Source of the DNA: Gorsachius magnificus
Taxonomy: Eukaryota; Chordata; Aves; Pelecaniformes; Ardeidae
Assembly: GCA_034008185.1 (NCBI GenBank)
Contig: CM067089.1
Span: 24,214,213 to 24,278,212 of the forward strand
DNA: 64,000 bases
Direction of reading: 5' to 3'
In this document: one piece after another, positions 37,301 through 51,163 of the stretch
Numbering within the stretch: the first letter of the stretch is position 1
Layout: each line of letters starts with the position of its first letter
Made by a program: the position numbers and the translations under genes
Notes under the pieces: generated by a model
The model's database searches: none
What the model was told of the DNA's origin: nothing
The model's input: only the letters and a program-made list of their open reading frames with translations

Positions 37301-40300
37301 AAGGGCCATTATCAGTGGATGAAAGGGCAGGATGATGTAATAACCTGTTATTTTTATCATCTAAGTCTAATCCTCATGAATTATAGCATAAATTATAGAA
37401 TGTTCTACTTGAAAGTTAGATATTTTTATAACAAAAGCTTTGCCATTGTCTTGCCTTCTATACCCATCCTTTCCTTTTCCTTGTTAAAACAGTTGGCAAA
37501 TCAGTTAAATCAGTTGGCTTGCTAAGTTATACATTATGTCATTGGTACATTGAGGCACATGTATCAGCACAGTTCATAAATGGAAGCAGGTGGTTTCCTC
37601 TGCACTTAAGAGAATGCACAAACACACAATGAAGATCTTCGAATCCTCTGTATGCTTTGGATACAATTCCTATACTGAAAAGCCATGCTGTGATTTCAAT
37701 TAGTGCAGATGTGCACCAAGCCACCTTATTGGCTCTGAAAAGAATTCTTTTGTTTCAACACTTGAACTGCTAGATCTGGTTAATGTTACCAAATGAAAAA
37801 AAAATAACATCACACCTATGGTATTAGTCTTATACTCCAGTATCTGAAAAAACCTTGGCAGGGGAAAAAAAAAAAAAAAATGTTATCATCTCATAGGGAA
37901 AAGCTGAATTCATACACAGGAACTGCAGGATTACTTCGACATTTTACTAGTCCCTTGTAACACCAGCAAGTCCCATAAATGCCTAATGGAAAAACAGCAG
38001 AAAATGAAATCTGCAGCAGGCCTTTAGAGATCAAATTTATGTTGCTGAACACTTTTTTCAGGTCAGGTTTAAAGGTCAAAAGAAAGTGGATAGATTAAAT
38101 TTGCTGATTTTGCCAACTTTAAAGGCCCCTTTTATAGGTTTTCTGTTTCTGTGGAAAGCCCCAATATGCTTTTGGATAGTTTTGTGCAAGAACTGAAATG
38201 TATAGAAACTTTACTGTATTTTTCTTATGAGAAAGACACTCATATAACAATACTTAGTTATCCCCACTGTGCTCTTGAGCAGCATCTGATTTAGATCCAA
38301 GGTATGTTATCATCTTGAAGTAATTAATTCTTCCTATTAATAAAGTTTTTAGTGTATATTCGTTTCATATGCAGACTCAGACTCATCTATCACAGGGCCA
38401 GCTGTGATACCACAGTGACAAAAATAGTTACCCCAATTCGTTTTCACACTTGTGTTAAAATTTATCTCCCTGTTTCTCACACAATATTTTTCCCTTCTGT
38501 ATCTCCAAGCAGAAAAGTATCTCCTGGTGAGCATAACTTTTATACTCTGTGGTCCCTTAAATGTGAATAGAATCAAACTATAATATCCTCATTTGAGAAG
38601 GAAGAAAGTGGAATACAAAAACTTGCCACAAAGGACATTCTAGATCATCAGTCTCTGCAAACGCTATTAACAAAATGAATGACTGGGAGTGGGAGGATGA
38701 CTTGGGCAATACCTTCAGAATCCTAAGTAATTTGGGCATATTGCCAAAAATGTCATTTTTTGAAACAAAACACCCTCTTTTCTATGGGGTAGTAATATTA
38801 CACAAAGACAAGTTGAATTAGAAGCTTAGTTTCTGTACATGAAGCAGTGCAGAACAAACAGCATGTTTGTATACCTGTATTTTGTTCCGTGGTTTTATTT
38901 ATATGGAGTTATTTCATCAGTCTTAAGTAATTCACTGCAAGATCATTCGATATTAGCTCAATGTCGAGCCTTAATACTTCCCCTTTCAAAAAATGTTGGC
39001 CTAGCCTCCTCAGTATGTCCCCATAGGAAAATTATGAATGTATAGCAACTGCAGTTGTTCTCTCAGTGTATATGAATACTTGTAAATTATCATGCTTAAA
39101 TTCATAGCAAATATTCATTCAAAAAGGCTTTTTAAAATTACTTTGAATTGCTACCTTTTTTTAACTTTCTAGTGGATACTAAGTGATGATTTTTAGGGCA
39201 TGGAGTTTTTAGAATAGTTCAAAATGTTATTAATATCAAACACAGCAAAGACCATAGGGGACTCTGTTGGCTTTCACCTGTGTGTTCACTATATACTTTT
39301 TAACACTAGGTGTGTCTTTGGAATGGAGGAATTAAGTGACATCTTTAAGTACAGGTTTACCAGTATCTCCATAGTTTGAAATACATTATTAGCCACTCGT
39401 TTAGGAAAAGCTTTTGTTTAGATATAAAGCTATAAACACTAATGAATGTTATTCTTACAGTTCAGTTCTTTAGCAAAGCTTCTGCTAGGATTTGAAGAGC
39501 TAGCTGTGATGAGATCTTTGTGTCTTGCACGTAGTCCTGTGGGAAGTTCTGGTGTTTGAACTCCACTGCTCATTATGATGATTTTCAAACTCAGCCAAAG
39601 TGGCCATAATAATTCCAGTTTCAGTGCTAACTGAAAATTTTGCTGAAATGTGAGCCCAAATATCCAAGGACTTTTATTGAAATAGAGCTGTCTCTTACAA
39701 TCACAAACACAGAAAATTGTCTGACCAGATATGTACCTTGCTGAACTAAATGAAATAAAACTTAAGGCTTGGGTTTCAGCTTAGGAACAACTTATCACAA
39801 AACATGCACAAACTCAGGGTAAATTTGAAAATTTTCCTTTCAGAATGGAGCTGATGGGACAAATTTTAATAAAATTGGATACATCTGCAGTGGTATCATA
39901 TATCAACCAAGAGGCAGACAAAAGAAGTAGGAATTTATTGGAGGAATCCATCTGACTTTTCTTGTGGGCAGAATTACATCTGGCATTTGTGAGGGTGTGC
40001 CATTTCCCAGATCTTCACAGTATGTTGGCAGACTATTTTAACAGGCTTGGATGTTCATTTGGGAGAGCATGATCTCTGAATAGATACATAATTCACTGTA
40101 GTAAAACCAAGGTACAAATCTCCTCAGAACAGACTCTTTTGCCATAAGAAGAATATCCAAAGGCAAATAAATTTGTAACAGGCAGTCAGAAAAGCAGACA
40201 AAGTATTACTGTATCAAAACACCAGACATTCAGAAGATGTTTTATAAAAGTTTAATTTTTCAAACAGCTCCTTGTCATCTGTATCCTCTTCTCAGAACAT

Positions 40301-42680
40301 AGAATGATTATGATGGTAATTGTGGAAAATTGCTAGTCATCAGTGCTATTAAATATCTAAATTCTAAAATGTATCATACAGTCTTGAAATTGTTGAATAT
40401 TTTCCAAGGACTATTATTCACAGTGAATATTGTGAAGTTCCTTTGCTCTGAGATTAGAGTGGACAGGAATATGGCAGGGTATGTGAGATACAAGCAGTCA
40501 TCGTTGTGGAGAGTAGATGCCAGAAAAGCAACTTCACAGGAAGCCTTCTGCAACTCCTGTGCATCTGAATGCAATTTGTGAGGAGTACATAGGGTCAGAA
40601 GACCCCTCAGACTCTGCTTCTTACACATATGCCAAAGTACTGCTGTGCTGCAACCCATTCTCTGAAATCTGCTTGTTCAGCAGCCTAAACCATATCATGG
40701 TATTACTCAGAGGTCATGGATGTGCGTTAGTTGCTAGACTTCAGTACTGTTGGATTTACAAAGTTAAGCGCATAGCTTCACAGGTCTGAGGCTCTCACTC
40801 AAGGAAGAGTCGTGTAACTTCTCTGCCTCCAGACAAGGCCAGGGCTGCAGTTTCTCATAAGTAACAGTAATTACCTCTGGCTAAACCTACCAGTTGGGTG
40901 ACATAAATACATTCTCCTATGATTATGTATATCAACTTTAAGCTAGGAAGGTGTGGATGAAGCAGATTCTTAACTGGCTCTAGTTCATACTGGAAGAAGT
41001 TGAGTGCTGGCAATAGAAAATCTTGACTCTCTTTGTTGGGTATTATGTGTCTGAAGTACTCATTTGGTCAAGCCAGAGCCTAAAACCTAAGCTCAATCAC
41101 AATATTCAAAATAAGTTCTTTCTATTTGAGCAGTTTTGTCTGTTTTGATGCCTAGAAGGGAAAGTTCCCATCAGACTGCCTGTCAAGAAAGTCAATTTGT
41201 AAACTCAAGTTCAGCAAACATTACAAAAGCGGGACCAGTTTCACTGTTGGCACAGTGGTGCTCATTTGTAAAAGCTAATGTAAAGCCTATGCCAGCAAGA
41301 AATTTATTCTCCTCTTCACATTTCACTTTTGTACCCTGGTGACTGCTTTAAAAAAAATCATCTTTTTTTTTAAGTCTTGGTGCTTCATAGCATCCATGGA
41401 GAAATAGCTATCTGGGTAGGCACGTTTCGGATCAAGCTTACCTTCACAGGTGCCACTATCCTACAATAAACAATTTTTCAACAAGTGTCATTCGCAACTT
41501 TTATGAAAGTCTACCAGTGTCTGTTTCTGATACAGAGCAACTGTTCTGATTGTGCGCAGCGCTGGAGAGTTTTGCTGTAGAACGGCAGGAACTGCTGAAT
41601 GTGCCCACATGGTACTTTCACCTGAGTGACCGGTCAGAAAGAATCTCTCTCCAGCCTGCCTGGTGGCTATCTGGGTATGGAAATAATAAACATGCAATCC
41701 ATTTGTTTGTGGATTCTGTTTAAATTATTGATGAGGACAGGTAATATTTTATAAACCAGTTATTTCCAGTTATAATTTTTTTGCGTTGAGTTTCATGGAG
41801 TAAGATTTCCATACTACGGAAATACAGAGCATAAAAGGAAAAGGAGTGAAAGGCAGTTTGTGCTTCAAATTAGCACATCGAAAGTGAACAAAGCCATCCA
41901 TTGTGTTGCTTTTGTGTCACTGTTGTTAGATACTAATTTGATAAGGACAGAGTATGTTAAAATAGGGACTGGAAAAAATGTTGAAACTTTTTTTTTCCTG
42001 ACTGCTTTATCATACATTATAATGTTTATTGTTGAGATTAAGTACTTTCTCTATTCAAGCAGTAACAAGTTTCATCGTGGAACAAAAGTAAGCAGCACTC
42101 ACAAAATTCATTTTAACAAAAAGTATGAACAGAAAGATATGAAAACTATTGATTATGTTGTCTGTGGTGACATACAAACAAAATGATAACTGTTCGCATC
42201 TATAAAAGTTGAAGAATGGCAATGTCAGATTGTGCAAAGATTAACATAAGAATCTGACATCTTTGGTGAAAATTTATAATTATATTTGACGCTTTGGTAG
42301 AGGTTGGAAGGAGGGTAGAATCTTGTCAAGTAAATTTTTTTTGTTGTTCATGTCATTACCAACTACTTAACCCTTTGATTATCAACAATTATTACTATGG
42401 ATAAACGTGGCTGTTGGAGAGGGGAATATGTTGTTCTGTGATTTATAGCAGTATTCAAACACCTGTTTCAGAAGGGAGCTTCTTAAGCTTAATTTTGTTC
42501 TGCAGAAGATGTTCTAAGTAGTATCATATAGACATTGCACTCCAGGGAAAGTTCTGTGAAAAGAGCTGATGTCTGTCTCCGCTACCCTTCCTGAAGAAAA
42601 TTAGAGCTTTAAGTATCAGAAATTTGAAGCAATGTGAAATACGTATCCGTGGCTTCTGAACTCTAGTCTGGAGGTACCTT
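34360..42680. other. Intron stretch with a purine-rich section
   Basis: Bases 36300-37350 are visibly rich in A and G on the + strand. Elsewhere there are poly-A at 37865 and chance frames at 37.2, 38.35 and 40.3-40.8 kb. Nothing else was recognised. Confidence 0.55.
37865..37880 (+). repeat. Poly-A run, 16 bases
   Basis: An uninterrupted A16 tract directly after GGGG. No recognisable retroposed sequence precedes it. Confidence 0.9.
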
Positions 42681-42682
42681 CA

Positions 42683-42837
42683 TCACTTTCTTTTCCTGTT
42701 TTTTGTAGAAGTGTTTGATACTACTCTGCCAGCATTTGGTTTCTTTTGAGATTCCTGACTGGGTTGGACCGTAGATGTTGATGAGGAGTCATTGCAGGGA
42801 CAGGAGTAGGGAGAAAATCCTTGACTTCCGTAGTTAG
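42683..42837 (-). other. Exon-like segment, minus strand, unidentified
   Basis: On the minus strand 'cttgctttctcttcaaaacag' is a good acceptor. Two frames after it are open. One ends after 51 codons in STKNRKRK and a TGA. The other reads DFLPTPVPAMTPHQHLRSNP and has a single TAG before a possible donor (GATGAAG, then GTACCT, about 42676). I recognise neither peptide. A decayed exon or chance are both possible. Confidence 0.2.
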
Positions 42838-43829
42838 CTGTTTTGAAGAGAAAGCAAGCTCCAATAAATACCAAATCATCAGGCTTTCCTATAAATGAAG
42901 ATGTGTCATTGATACAGATACGTAAAAATATATCAAAAACTTGAGACTTTCCATGTTTGCTTTGAGGAATGGATGCTGCATTTTATTTCGACATGGACCA
43001 ATAGTTTTCATTCTCTAAAATGAGGTTATTTATTATGCAGTTCCAAAATGTTCTAGTTTGGCTGTTTAAAAAGTAGAAATTATGTTTATTTAGCATAAGG
43101 AATGGATTTAAACTCTCAGAACTGAGGAGGTGATTTTGAGAGATCCCAACTTCCTTTTCTTACAAAAGCACTAAAACATGAGCTTAAATGCTGATTTAAA
43201 GAGGAGTGCTTTTGCATTTGTCTTTATTTATGTGTCCAATATGTCAGTTTTTCATTGATATTCTAATTTAGAAAATCATGGTTATAATGTATAAATTAGC
43301 ACACAAGTTAACACTGTTAAATACATTATGATAGCTTTAGTATTCACTTTTCTTATTCTCTCTATTTTCAAGGACACAAATTGGATGGGAAGAGGTTCAA
43401 GTAAAGGGCAAAAAAAGAGCAGGGAACATTTTTTCATAATTAATGTGCTTGTAGCAGAGCTCATTCCCGTCCAAAGGATTGTCTACATATAGGGCTGTAG
43501 GCATTATTAAGATCCCATTGACATCATATTTTGAATTCAGGGAAGCTCCATGTGAAGTTGAAGGGCCGTAGGAGGACCTTAATCTCTAAGGCGTTATTCT
43601 ACTCCTAATGCATTCACATGGTTCATTTGCAAACCGTATACATTTTGTGGTGTTTATTTCAGGGTAAAATAGCTGATTTCTTACATGATTTGTTAGAGGT
43701 ATATATGCAGTATCTGGGATGTTTTGCTCTGAAATACTGTCTTAGAAGCTGGTAGAACATTAGAGGCTATATGCTTTGTCTACGTATTTTTTTGGTCAAT
43801 GTTTTTCAGATACACTCAGGTTTAGTATG

Positions 43830-43895
43830 TCATAGACTTCCTGAATACTTCAGGTTGAATGGACCACCAGATGTTTGTTAGAGCAAATTCAAAGT
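43830..43895 (-). mobile_element. Possible highly decayed CR1 tail
   Basis: The stretch 'catagacttcctgaatacttcaggttgaatggaccaccag' resembles the reverse complement of another CR1 tail type ('...aggttggaaaggacc...'). Only about 60 bases resemble it and divergence is high, so this is a weak call. Confidence 0.35.
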
Positions 43896-45494
43896 TTATA
43901 CAGTTGCTTTATGTTTAATCATTTTGAATATTTCTAAGGATATTCTAATATTTGACCCCTGTGGTGAAAATTCTTTTTCCATGTGAAATTTCTTCAAACG
44001 TTATAAAACTCCTGTGAGTTTCAAAAACAGTTTGTTGGAATTACATAATTTCAAATACAATTTTTTAAGAACATGGACTCTCCATAAATCTCTCTTCTTT
44101 TCCCTGTGTACTTCAACATTTCAAGAATAAGCAAATTTAATTAAAGCAGACAAACTAATTTGGGCACTAACAAATAGGAGAGATGTTGGTTCAATGCGTT
44201 AGGCTGATCTTCCAAACCCAAGAATGTCCATGTTGGAAATACCTCCTTGAATGTAACTTTGTTTCCTTAAAGTAAGAGTTTTGGAGACTTAAGTGAGTCC
44301 AAAGATGTCACTAATTACCAGTTACCAATGATTTTCTTAATTGTTATTTGTATTCTGCTTTGTTGTTCTTAATCTGTAAATTGATTTGGAACTATAAATT
44401 CTCATTTACTTGACAGTTTATGAAATCCATTTGTCTGTCATACATTAAGTAGAAAACACTGCCCATATGTTTCTGTTGTGGCAGAAAAAAGGTGTAACAT
44501 TACATAATATTCTTAAAATCAGTAGCATGCAATCTGACCATCAAAAATTGAATTACACTGTCTATGTGTGAACAGCCTCGTTCAGTATTTCCCGAATTCC
44601 ATTTTGCAGACACTAGCGTTTTTAATGGAAAATCTGTGATTTTTCAAGTGTTCCTATCAGAAGCTGTACATCATGTGAACATTTAGTACTGCACACCCAG
44701 TAACATCCGCAGGAGGGACCTGTATCCTGTTGAACTTGAACACCTACTTATGAAGACTGAGAAGCTGCATGGGTACATTACACTTCTAGGGTGGCTAAAG
44801 GGTCATTGTCACAGGCCGCACATTCTTAGGGAACAAATAGGTATTTGCTCACTAAATTTCAGGGGGTTCCTGTTCTCAACATCATTTTTACTTGAGAAGT
44901 CAGAGGTATTCTGCATCAAGAAAGGTTAATTCCCTGCCATAGTCTGACCACCTAACTTGATATTTTATTGATCTAAAACTGTTCTTAAAAATATTACACA
45001 TTTTGATTAAATGGAAAAAAACATTTGCTTGGTCTTATTTCCTGTATCTGTAGTCTGATTTTTCTGTGCAGGTGGGCAAATAATGTGACAGCAGTGAAGT
45101 CATTTTCAAGTAGGGAAGTATGGAAAATGTTCAATAGAAAACTAAAACTTATTCAGAATATTCAAGCATCTTAAATAGCAGTGCACATTGAAGCCCCTAC
45201 TGAAACCTGCTACTCCCACAATAATATGACATACCACCCACCACATACAGAAAATAGCATCTTAGCAGAGAAGTTTCCCCTCGGGTTGTTAAGATCTGGA
45301 AGTCAAAGACTACCAAGAGCTCTCCCAGGTTACAGTAGCGGTACAGTCACTGGGTTTCCAAGGTATGAGCTCATGAGTTCATTAGAAACAGGAACTTAAC
45401 GTAAGTATTATTTGGCTCTAAAAGGCTAATAGTTAGGGGTATTCCCCCTACCCTTCGAATCTGAAGAAAGTACTCATTCAGACTATAATAATTA

Positions 45495-45570
45495 ATGCTA
45501 AGCACTTGCATAGCTGGTTGTATTCAGTGTTCTACAGACAATTATTATTACCCAAATTAATTCAAGTGAA
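45495..45570 (+). mobile_element. Possible MIR/CORE-type SINE relic
   Basis: The order 'taagcacttgcatagc', 'gtgttctacagacaattattattaccc' resembles the first half of the same SINE family (agcacttncatag ... gctttacaaacattaatt). The core itself is not recognisable, so this is tentative. Confidence 0.35.
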
Positions 45571-45689
45571 AATATCTTTGTTTAGAGTTTAGCAACTGTC
45601 CACAATTCAACTGTATTTCTTAATAATTATTAAAATTAGCATAGGTCCTGACCCTCATTTATTTGTGTGCTCAGAAACAAAGTACTGCA

Positions 45690-45865
45690 ACAGAAAATTA
45701 AAAGGCCAAGCAATAACTTTAATGTTCTTTTAAATAATTAATTTTAATGTGTGGAAGTGTGAGCAATAAATGTTTTACTGTAAAACTTGATGTGGTAATT
45801 AATCCAAGTGATTAGGATCTAATTGCATGCTCATAGTAAATGTTATATTTGCTGTGAAAGAAGTT
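45690..45865. promoter_or_regulatory. Candidate conserved non-coding block
   Basis: Several ATTA cores (aaataattaattttaatg, ggtaattaatcc, gtgattagg, tctaattgcatgc) are clustered in non-repetitive sequence. Enhancer-like by texture only. Confidence 0.25.
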
Positions 45866-48387
45866 TTTTTTGAATTGTGGTTCTGGGGCTAGAGTTGTGA
45901 GAAGAGTAATATTTAAAAGGAAATGTTAATGCACTTACTTTTAAACTTGGTAAGCCAGAAATTGAAAGAAATACATCCTTTATTATTTTGCCAATTACTT
46001 TTTTAGTTGTTCTGAGCATTTTATTTTACTGTGCACTTAACTTTAGGCAATAGTGGTGCTTACATTAAATTAAATATATCGTATGGATATGTAGGCTGTT
46101 TAGAGTCAGCTAGCAAATACCTTGGGGAGTGGGTATTTTGGTTTATTAATAATTTACACCTTAATTTGCAAATAGAAAAAGTCCTGTTATTCCATAAAAC
46201 TTGTCATTACCTTAATGCAAAGGATAAGTCATCCTGTGAATAGTGTTAGTTTCAGGTGTGCTGGTAGCGCTTTGGATAGCCCTGTTGCACACCAAATGAA
46301 TTCAGATCTCCACTCGAGCTTTAGAGCTGCTCTAGACTTTCACTGATATAATTTATGGAGTTTGGATCCTTGTTTTTTTGTTGGTTTTTTTTTTCCCCAG
46401 CAAAATTACATTTTGTAAATACACTGCATGCTTCTGTGGTTCTGAATAAAGCTCTGTTTTACCCATGGTGAGTCTGCTTTACTTAAATAGGCTCAGTTAA
46501 AGGATGAGTTAGCATTTCAATAGTGCAATAAGCTTCAGAAATCTTTTGTGTTACCTCTTGATCATTTCTTTTTTTCTCTTCGTACCTACCATGCTACAGT
46601 ATCAGCGTAGTCTTTCTGATGATACGATCTTTGTTAGTGAAATAATATGCCCTTACTTTGGGGCTCTTGAAATATGTTCTAACTATGATGGTAATGACTT
46701 TGATTAATAGTTAATCCCTGTGCTGCTATGTTCTTGTAATTTACAAGATCTCAGAGGTAGTTGGGGGGAGGGAAGAAAGGTTTCTGCTTAAGTGTTTCAG
46801 TATGAGAGTGCTTAGATAAAAACATACCTGTTATATCATACCTTCTATCTGTTTTCTAACCTGAATTTAAGTGAAACCTTTCATAGCATGACCACATTGT
46901 TGACAGGGAAATACGTAAGGTATAGAAGTTATGCTGGAGTTGACTTATTTCTCATGGCCTTGGAGTCATTCCTGTATTTGTTTCTCTTACGTAACAGTCG
47001 CTTTCCTCTGCATCACCTGGGAATCCTGGCGCTTTGAGGGCACAGGTAGGGCTGGATGTGCTAGTATAGAGCGGTTGGTGAGGAATTATGGTTTTTTCCC
47101 TTTTTTATGAGCAGGGGAACTTAATATTTACAAACACAGCGAGGCAAGCCCAAATTAGTTCCCCCTCCACTCCAAAAGTCACAATATTTGTGTGTATAGT
47201 CATATAACCAAAAAGTCACTTGCATGTGCACAGCAGAAGAATTTTTTATTCTTTTCAGGCCACAGAATATTAAAGACAAAATTCTTAAGTAAGCAGTACT
47301 GATATGCAAGCTTTGAACAGTTCTCCACAAGACTTTGTACAACCATAACAAATAATCTGCATTTTTACAAGCTCTTTTGACACCCTGTCAGTCAGTGCTG
47401 ATGCCTAATACACTGATGGTCAGTCATTCTTTCAGTCTTTGAGTGTTTTACCTGTGTTTATAAAACAAAGCATTGTAATGGTATAAGCACATTTTTAATT
47501 CAAAAGATACTTGTATTTGTTCTGTTCTTGTTCAAGGCTATTTGAATAAACAAGGAATTGGCTTGTTTTAGATGCGTGCTTGTAGAGCTTTCAAACTGAG
47601 GATTAACTGTCTGGAGAATTAGAGATTCTCTATGCATTTGTAGTTACATAGATTCTCTCAATTTACTAATATACTGTAAATATTATGTACACACCAAACT
47701 TGAATGAATTCAACATATGGTTGATGTTTACATAACTAATGAGATGCCAAATTATATTAATGTAACTAGCCATACACAAAAAAGCAAATGTTGCACAATT
47801 ATCAAGGGCCTAAATCAACCTACCTTGTTCTTTACTTCCTGAAATGCATATTTGCCAGGACAAGGACCCTGGGATTGTGCTCAAAATTGTGGAAATTAAG
47901 ATTGAAAATCAATTATCTCATTGTTCCAAATATGCTAAATAACATAATTACCAATTTTGAGACTTCTGGTTATTGTTTCATTAAACAATAATTGGTATTT
48001 CTGGGTCTACTTTTTGGTCTAAACACAACATTATCCTCATATTAATAGATGAACCGGTTAGGCAAACCTAGTGAGTTATTTTAGAAGGATGAAAGGTGAA
48101 AGAAACAGTTTCTCTCTTTAATCAACAATTTAACAAAAATTTGAAGATATATTGCTTTCTCGGTAAGGATTAAATTGGTTTTCAATGAAGGAAAAGTGTA
48201 GCAAAGTGGATTTGGGATACTAAGAGAAAAGAAGAAAAGTGGCTTGTTCTTTATCATAGCTTGCTTGATTTGCAGCTTATATTTTATTGATGGTAATACC
48301 CTGTACTTTATAATACCTTTCAACACAGAATTCAGTCATTTCAGTAATGTTAAGTAATTAAACCTCCCACTGGTTCTGCCAATGGAG

Positions 48388-48490
48388 GTGTATTTATCAT
48401 TATAACTATTTTGCAAGTGGGTAAACAGAGGCAAAAAAGGTTGAATTACTTAATCAAAGTAATAAAACCTCTAGACTCCCATCTCCCAGA
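48388..48490 (+). mobile_element. MIR/CORE-type SINE fragment
   Basis: The stretch 'atttatcattataactattttgcaagtggg', then 'aaacagaggc', 'aaggttgaattacttaatcaaagt' and 'agactccca' parallels the core 'ttatccccattttacagatggg, aaactgaggc, gaggttaagtgacttgcccaaggt, gactccca'. It is AT-shifted, as expected of an old copy. Confidence 0.6.
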
Positions 48491-51148
48491 TGACGTTTAA
48501 TACTTCCTCCAAAATTTTTCTTATAAATAAGAATAGACATCTCAGTCCCTGAGCTTAATAAACTCACGTAAAACTGTATGCTGAACTTTAGAGAGAACAT
48601 AGAGATTTTTTGCTTCCTCACAGAGAGGCAGGCTTTAGGGAGCTATGTCAAACCATCATCTTAAGATCTTAATACATCTTGCCAAAATGAGCTTAACTAA
48701 CTTTGTAGTTTCCAGGGAAATAGAAGAATTTTTTTATTTGGGATGACATTTCCCCACATCAAAATTAGGTATATTACTGCTCTCTCGCACGGGTGTGTAC
48801 ACCTCAACCTCACTGTTCTCATCCATACACTCTGTGAGTAGACATCTCATAACTAAAGTCACCCAATTATTTTGTCCTCAACAGGGCTTGGAGGAACTTC
48901 CTGGAGAGTGCTTAATTTCATCAATAGTAATCAGAATTGACAAATATTTCCAAATTGGTTAAAACTGAAAAGAAAATGCTAATATATGCATAAAATAATT
49001 ATTTTCTTTAACATATAATGTCAAATATTGGAGGTTTTCTGCTACTGTTGTAATCTGATAGATACTAATATGGCAGCAATCAGAGTTCACTTCAGCAACA
49101 AAGAAGCTGTTCAAGTCTGAAAGCAATCCTCTCCTCCTGACATGTTGGCACCATCATAGAGGAAAATGTCACGGTCAATATAAGCACGTTTACTGACAGT
49201 TAGGGTTTTTCCTATGTTACTGAAAACTGTTTGAAACTTGGCTTTTATCAAAACCAGAAACACTGGCCACTCAGAATGATAAAACAATAGTTTACAGCTT
49301 AGTCATTTTCCAGTTATAAAGCAATACTTTCATAAAAATAAACAATGCATACAGGAACAAGCCAAAACAATTACTCAGAGAAATTGTTGCATTCTTGCTG
49401 TCCTTGCTTTCTGATTTAAAACAACTGTCTCCAGTAGGAACTGGACGAAAAGCAGCGGGTTTTGTTTCATTAAGTAACCACTTGCTGATCACTACAAGAT
49501 AAAATACAGTTCCAAAATGCAATTGATACTGTGTAGGTACTTTCAAAGTTCCTAAATGACCTATCACATGGTGAACAGGTACAGAGATTAAAATAACTTT
49601 TCACATATTTCACTAGTTTACAGGCTGAACATTTCCCAAGTGGATAGTTATATAGAGCTTTTGTGCTTCCTAGAGAAAGTAAAAAATTACTTAAAGCACA
49701 AACACCTTCATTAATAAAGGTCATGTTGTTTATTTAATTTGTGGGGTTTTGTTAATTATTTCTGGAGGTTTTTTCCACATCGTGAGCATCTTACTATCTC
49801 TCTCACTTGATACTATTCTGTCATATCTCAGTAAGGAAAATCATTTAACAAATAATTTCAAGCACAAACAAGTTGCAAGTATAAATGCTCAAAACTCAGA
49901 GGAAGGGGTAAGGGGTCAATAAGTCTGCTAACTTCACAGTATTGCACATGCCAGGTATTGTGCTCGGATACTTCATGGTTAAAGATAGTTTTAAAATTGT
50001 CCTCTCTCTATTAAACTCACATAAGTACTAAAACAGATGAAGAGCTTTTGCTCTAACTTTCCAAGAAGATTTCTTCTGGTTCCTGTTCTGAAGGAAGAGG
50101 ATTTCATTGCCTTGTCTCGTGGTGGGTGGGACATGGACTGCACCCATGCTCTGTGCAGAGAACTTTTGTCTTTTGGTCTCTTCTGGTTGTAAGGGCACCT
50201 GGAAGCCTTGTGTAAGTTCTTCTGTCTGGAGCCATTGCCTAGTGGTTCATTCTCCATCCCAAGAACTGCCATGTGTTGCAGCTTCATTCCTTCCAAACCC
50301 TGATACTTCTGCTAGACTGCAGCAGATGAGACTGATGGCAGAGCAGAGCTGAGGGGAGTCTCTTCTGCCTGAGTGTGGGGCTTGAAGTTCTTTGTGTACA
50401 GAACATAGGAAACTTAACCAGGTCCAAAAACTCTGACTTGGTTACGTCTGTCGTTTAGCAGAGCAAGTTCTTTTGGCACCTTAGCAGTCTCACTCTTTTA
50501 CTGGAACTGCCAGCATACTTGAAGTTAGATGATTTCTGTAGGGCTTTACTGAATCACAGTATTTATCAAGACTGTCACTACGTAACTGTCAAACTTTCTA
50601 TGTGCCTGAAAAATTCCACCCTATAGTTGGATGAGAGTGTGATGTCGTCATAATTGCATTTTTATGTAAAAGCTTGCTATAAAATAATTTTGGATTAAAT
50701 GATGTGTTCCTTTCATGTTGGCAGAATATAATTTGTCTTAAATGGAAGCAGACTGTTGTGTATGTATTTCTGAAAGTTAAATATTTTGATTCACACTTGC
50801 AACTTATTGATTTTATATTGTTACCGAATGGCATTTCAGAATCAGCTCAGAATACCATGGTTCAAAATCCTGTCACTCACATGATAAAGTTATTTTCATG
50901 TAACCCACTCTTCAAATGGGATTGGTAAGGAAAGAAGAAGAGCTAGAAAGAAGAGAGGGCAAATGCATTTTAGTGGGTAGTAGATTTGAGAACAATCCTG
51001 ATTTTTATTATCTATGTATGTTCTTATGCAGACATCACTTCTGTGCTTTTAATAATAAATCCAAAACTGCAAAGCTGGTCTGGATTTGTCTAAATGTACA
51101 CTAGCTGACAGATTTTGGTTTTGGCTTTAAGGGAATACTCGCTGGTGT

Positions 51149-51163
51149 AAAAAAAAAAAAAAA
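51149..51163 (+). repeat. Poly-A run, 15 bases
   Basis: A simple mononucleotide tract; no element body recognised upstream. Confidence 0.9.

Noticed and set aside
49940..49985. 'cacatgccaggtattgtgctcgg' resembling the start of a MIR
   Set aside because: Only about 25 bases resemble it and no core follows.
49292..50352. Cluster of frames of 81-101 codons on both strands
   Set aside because: Both strands are open in the same place with no family match; typical of chance in locally GC-richer sequence.
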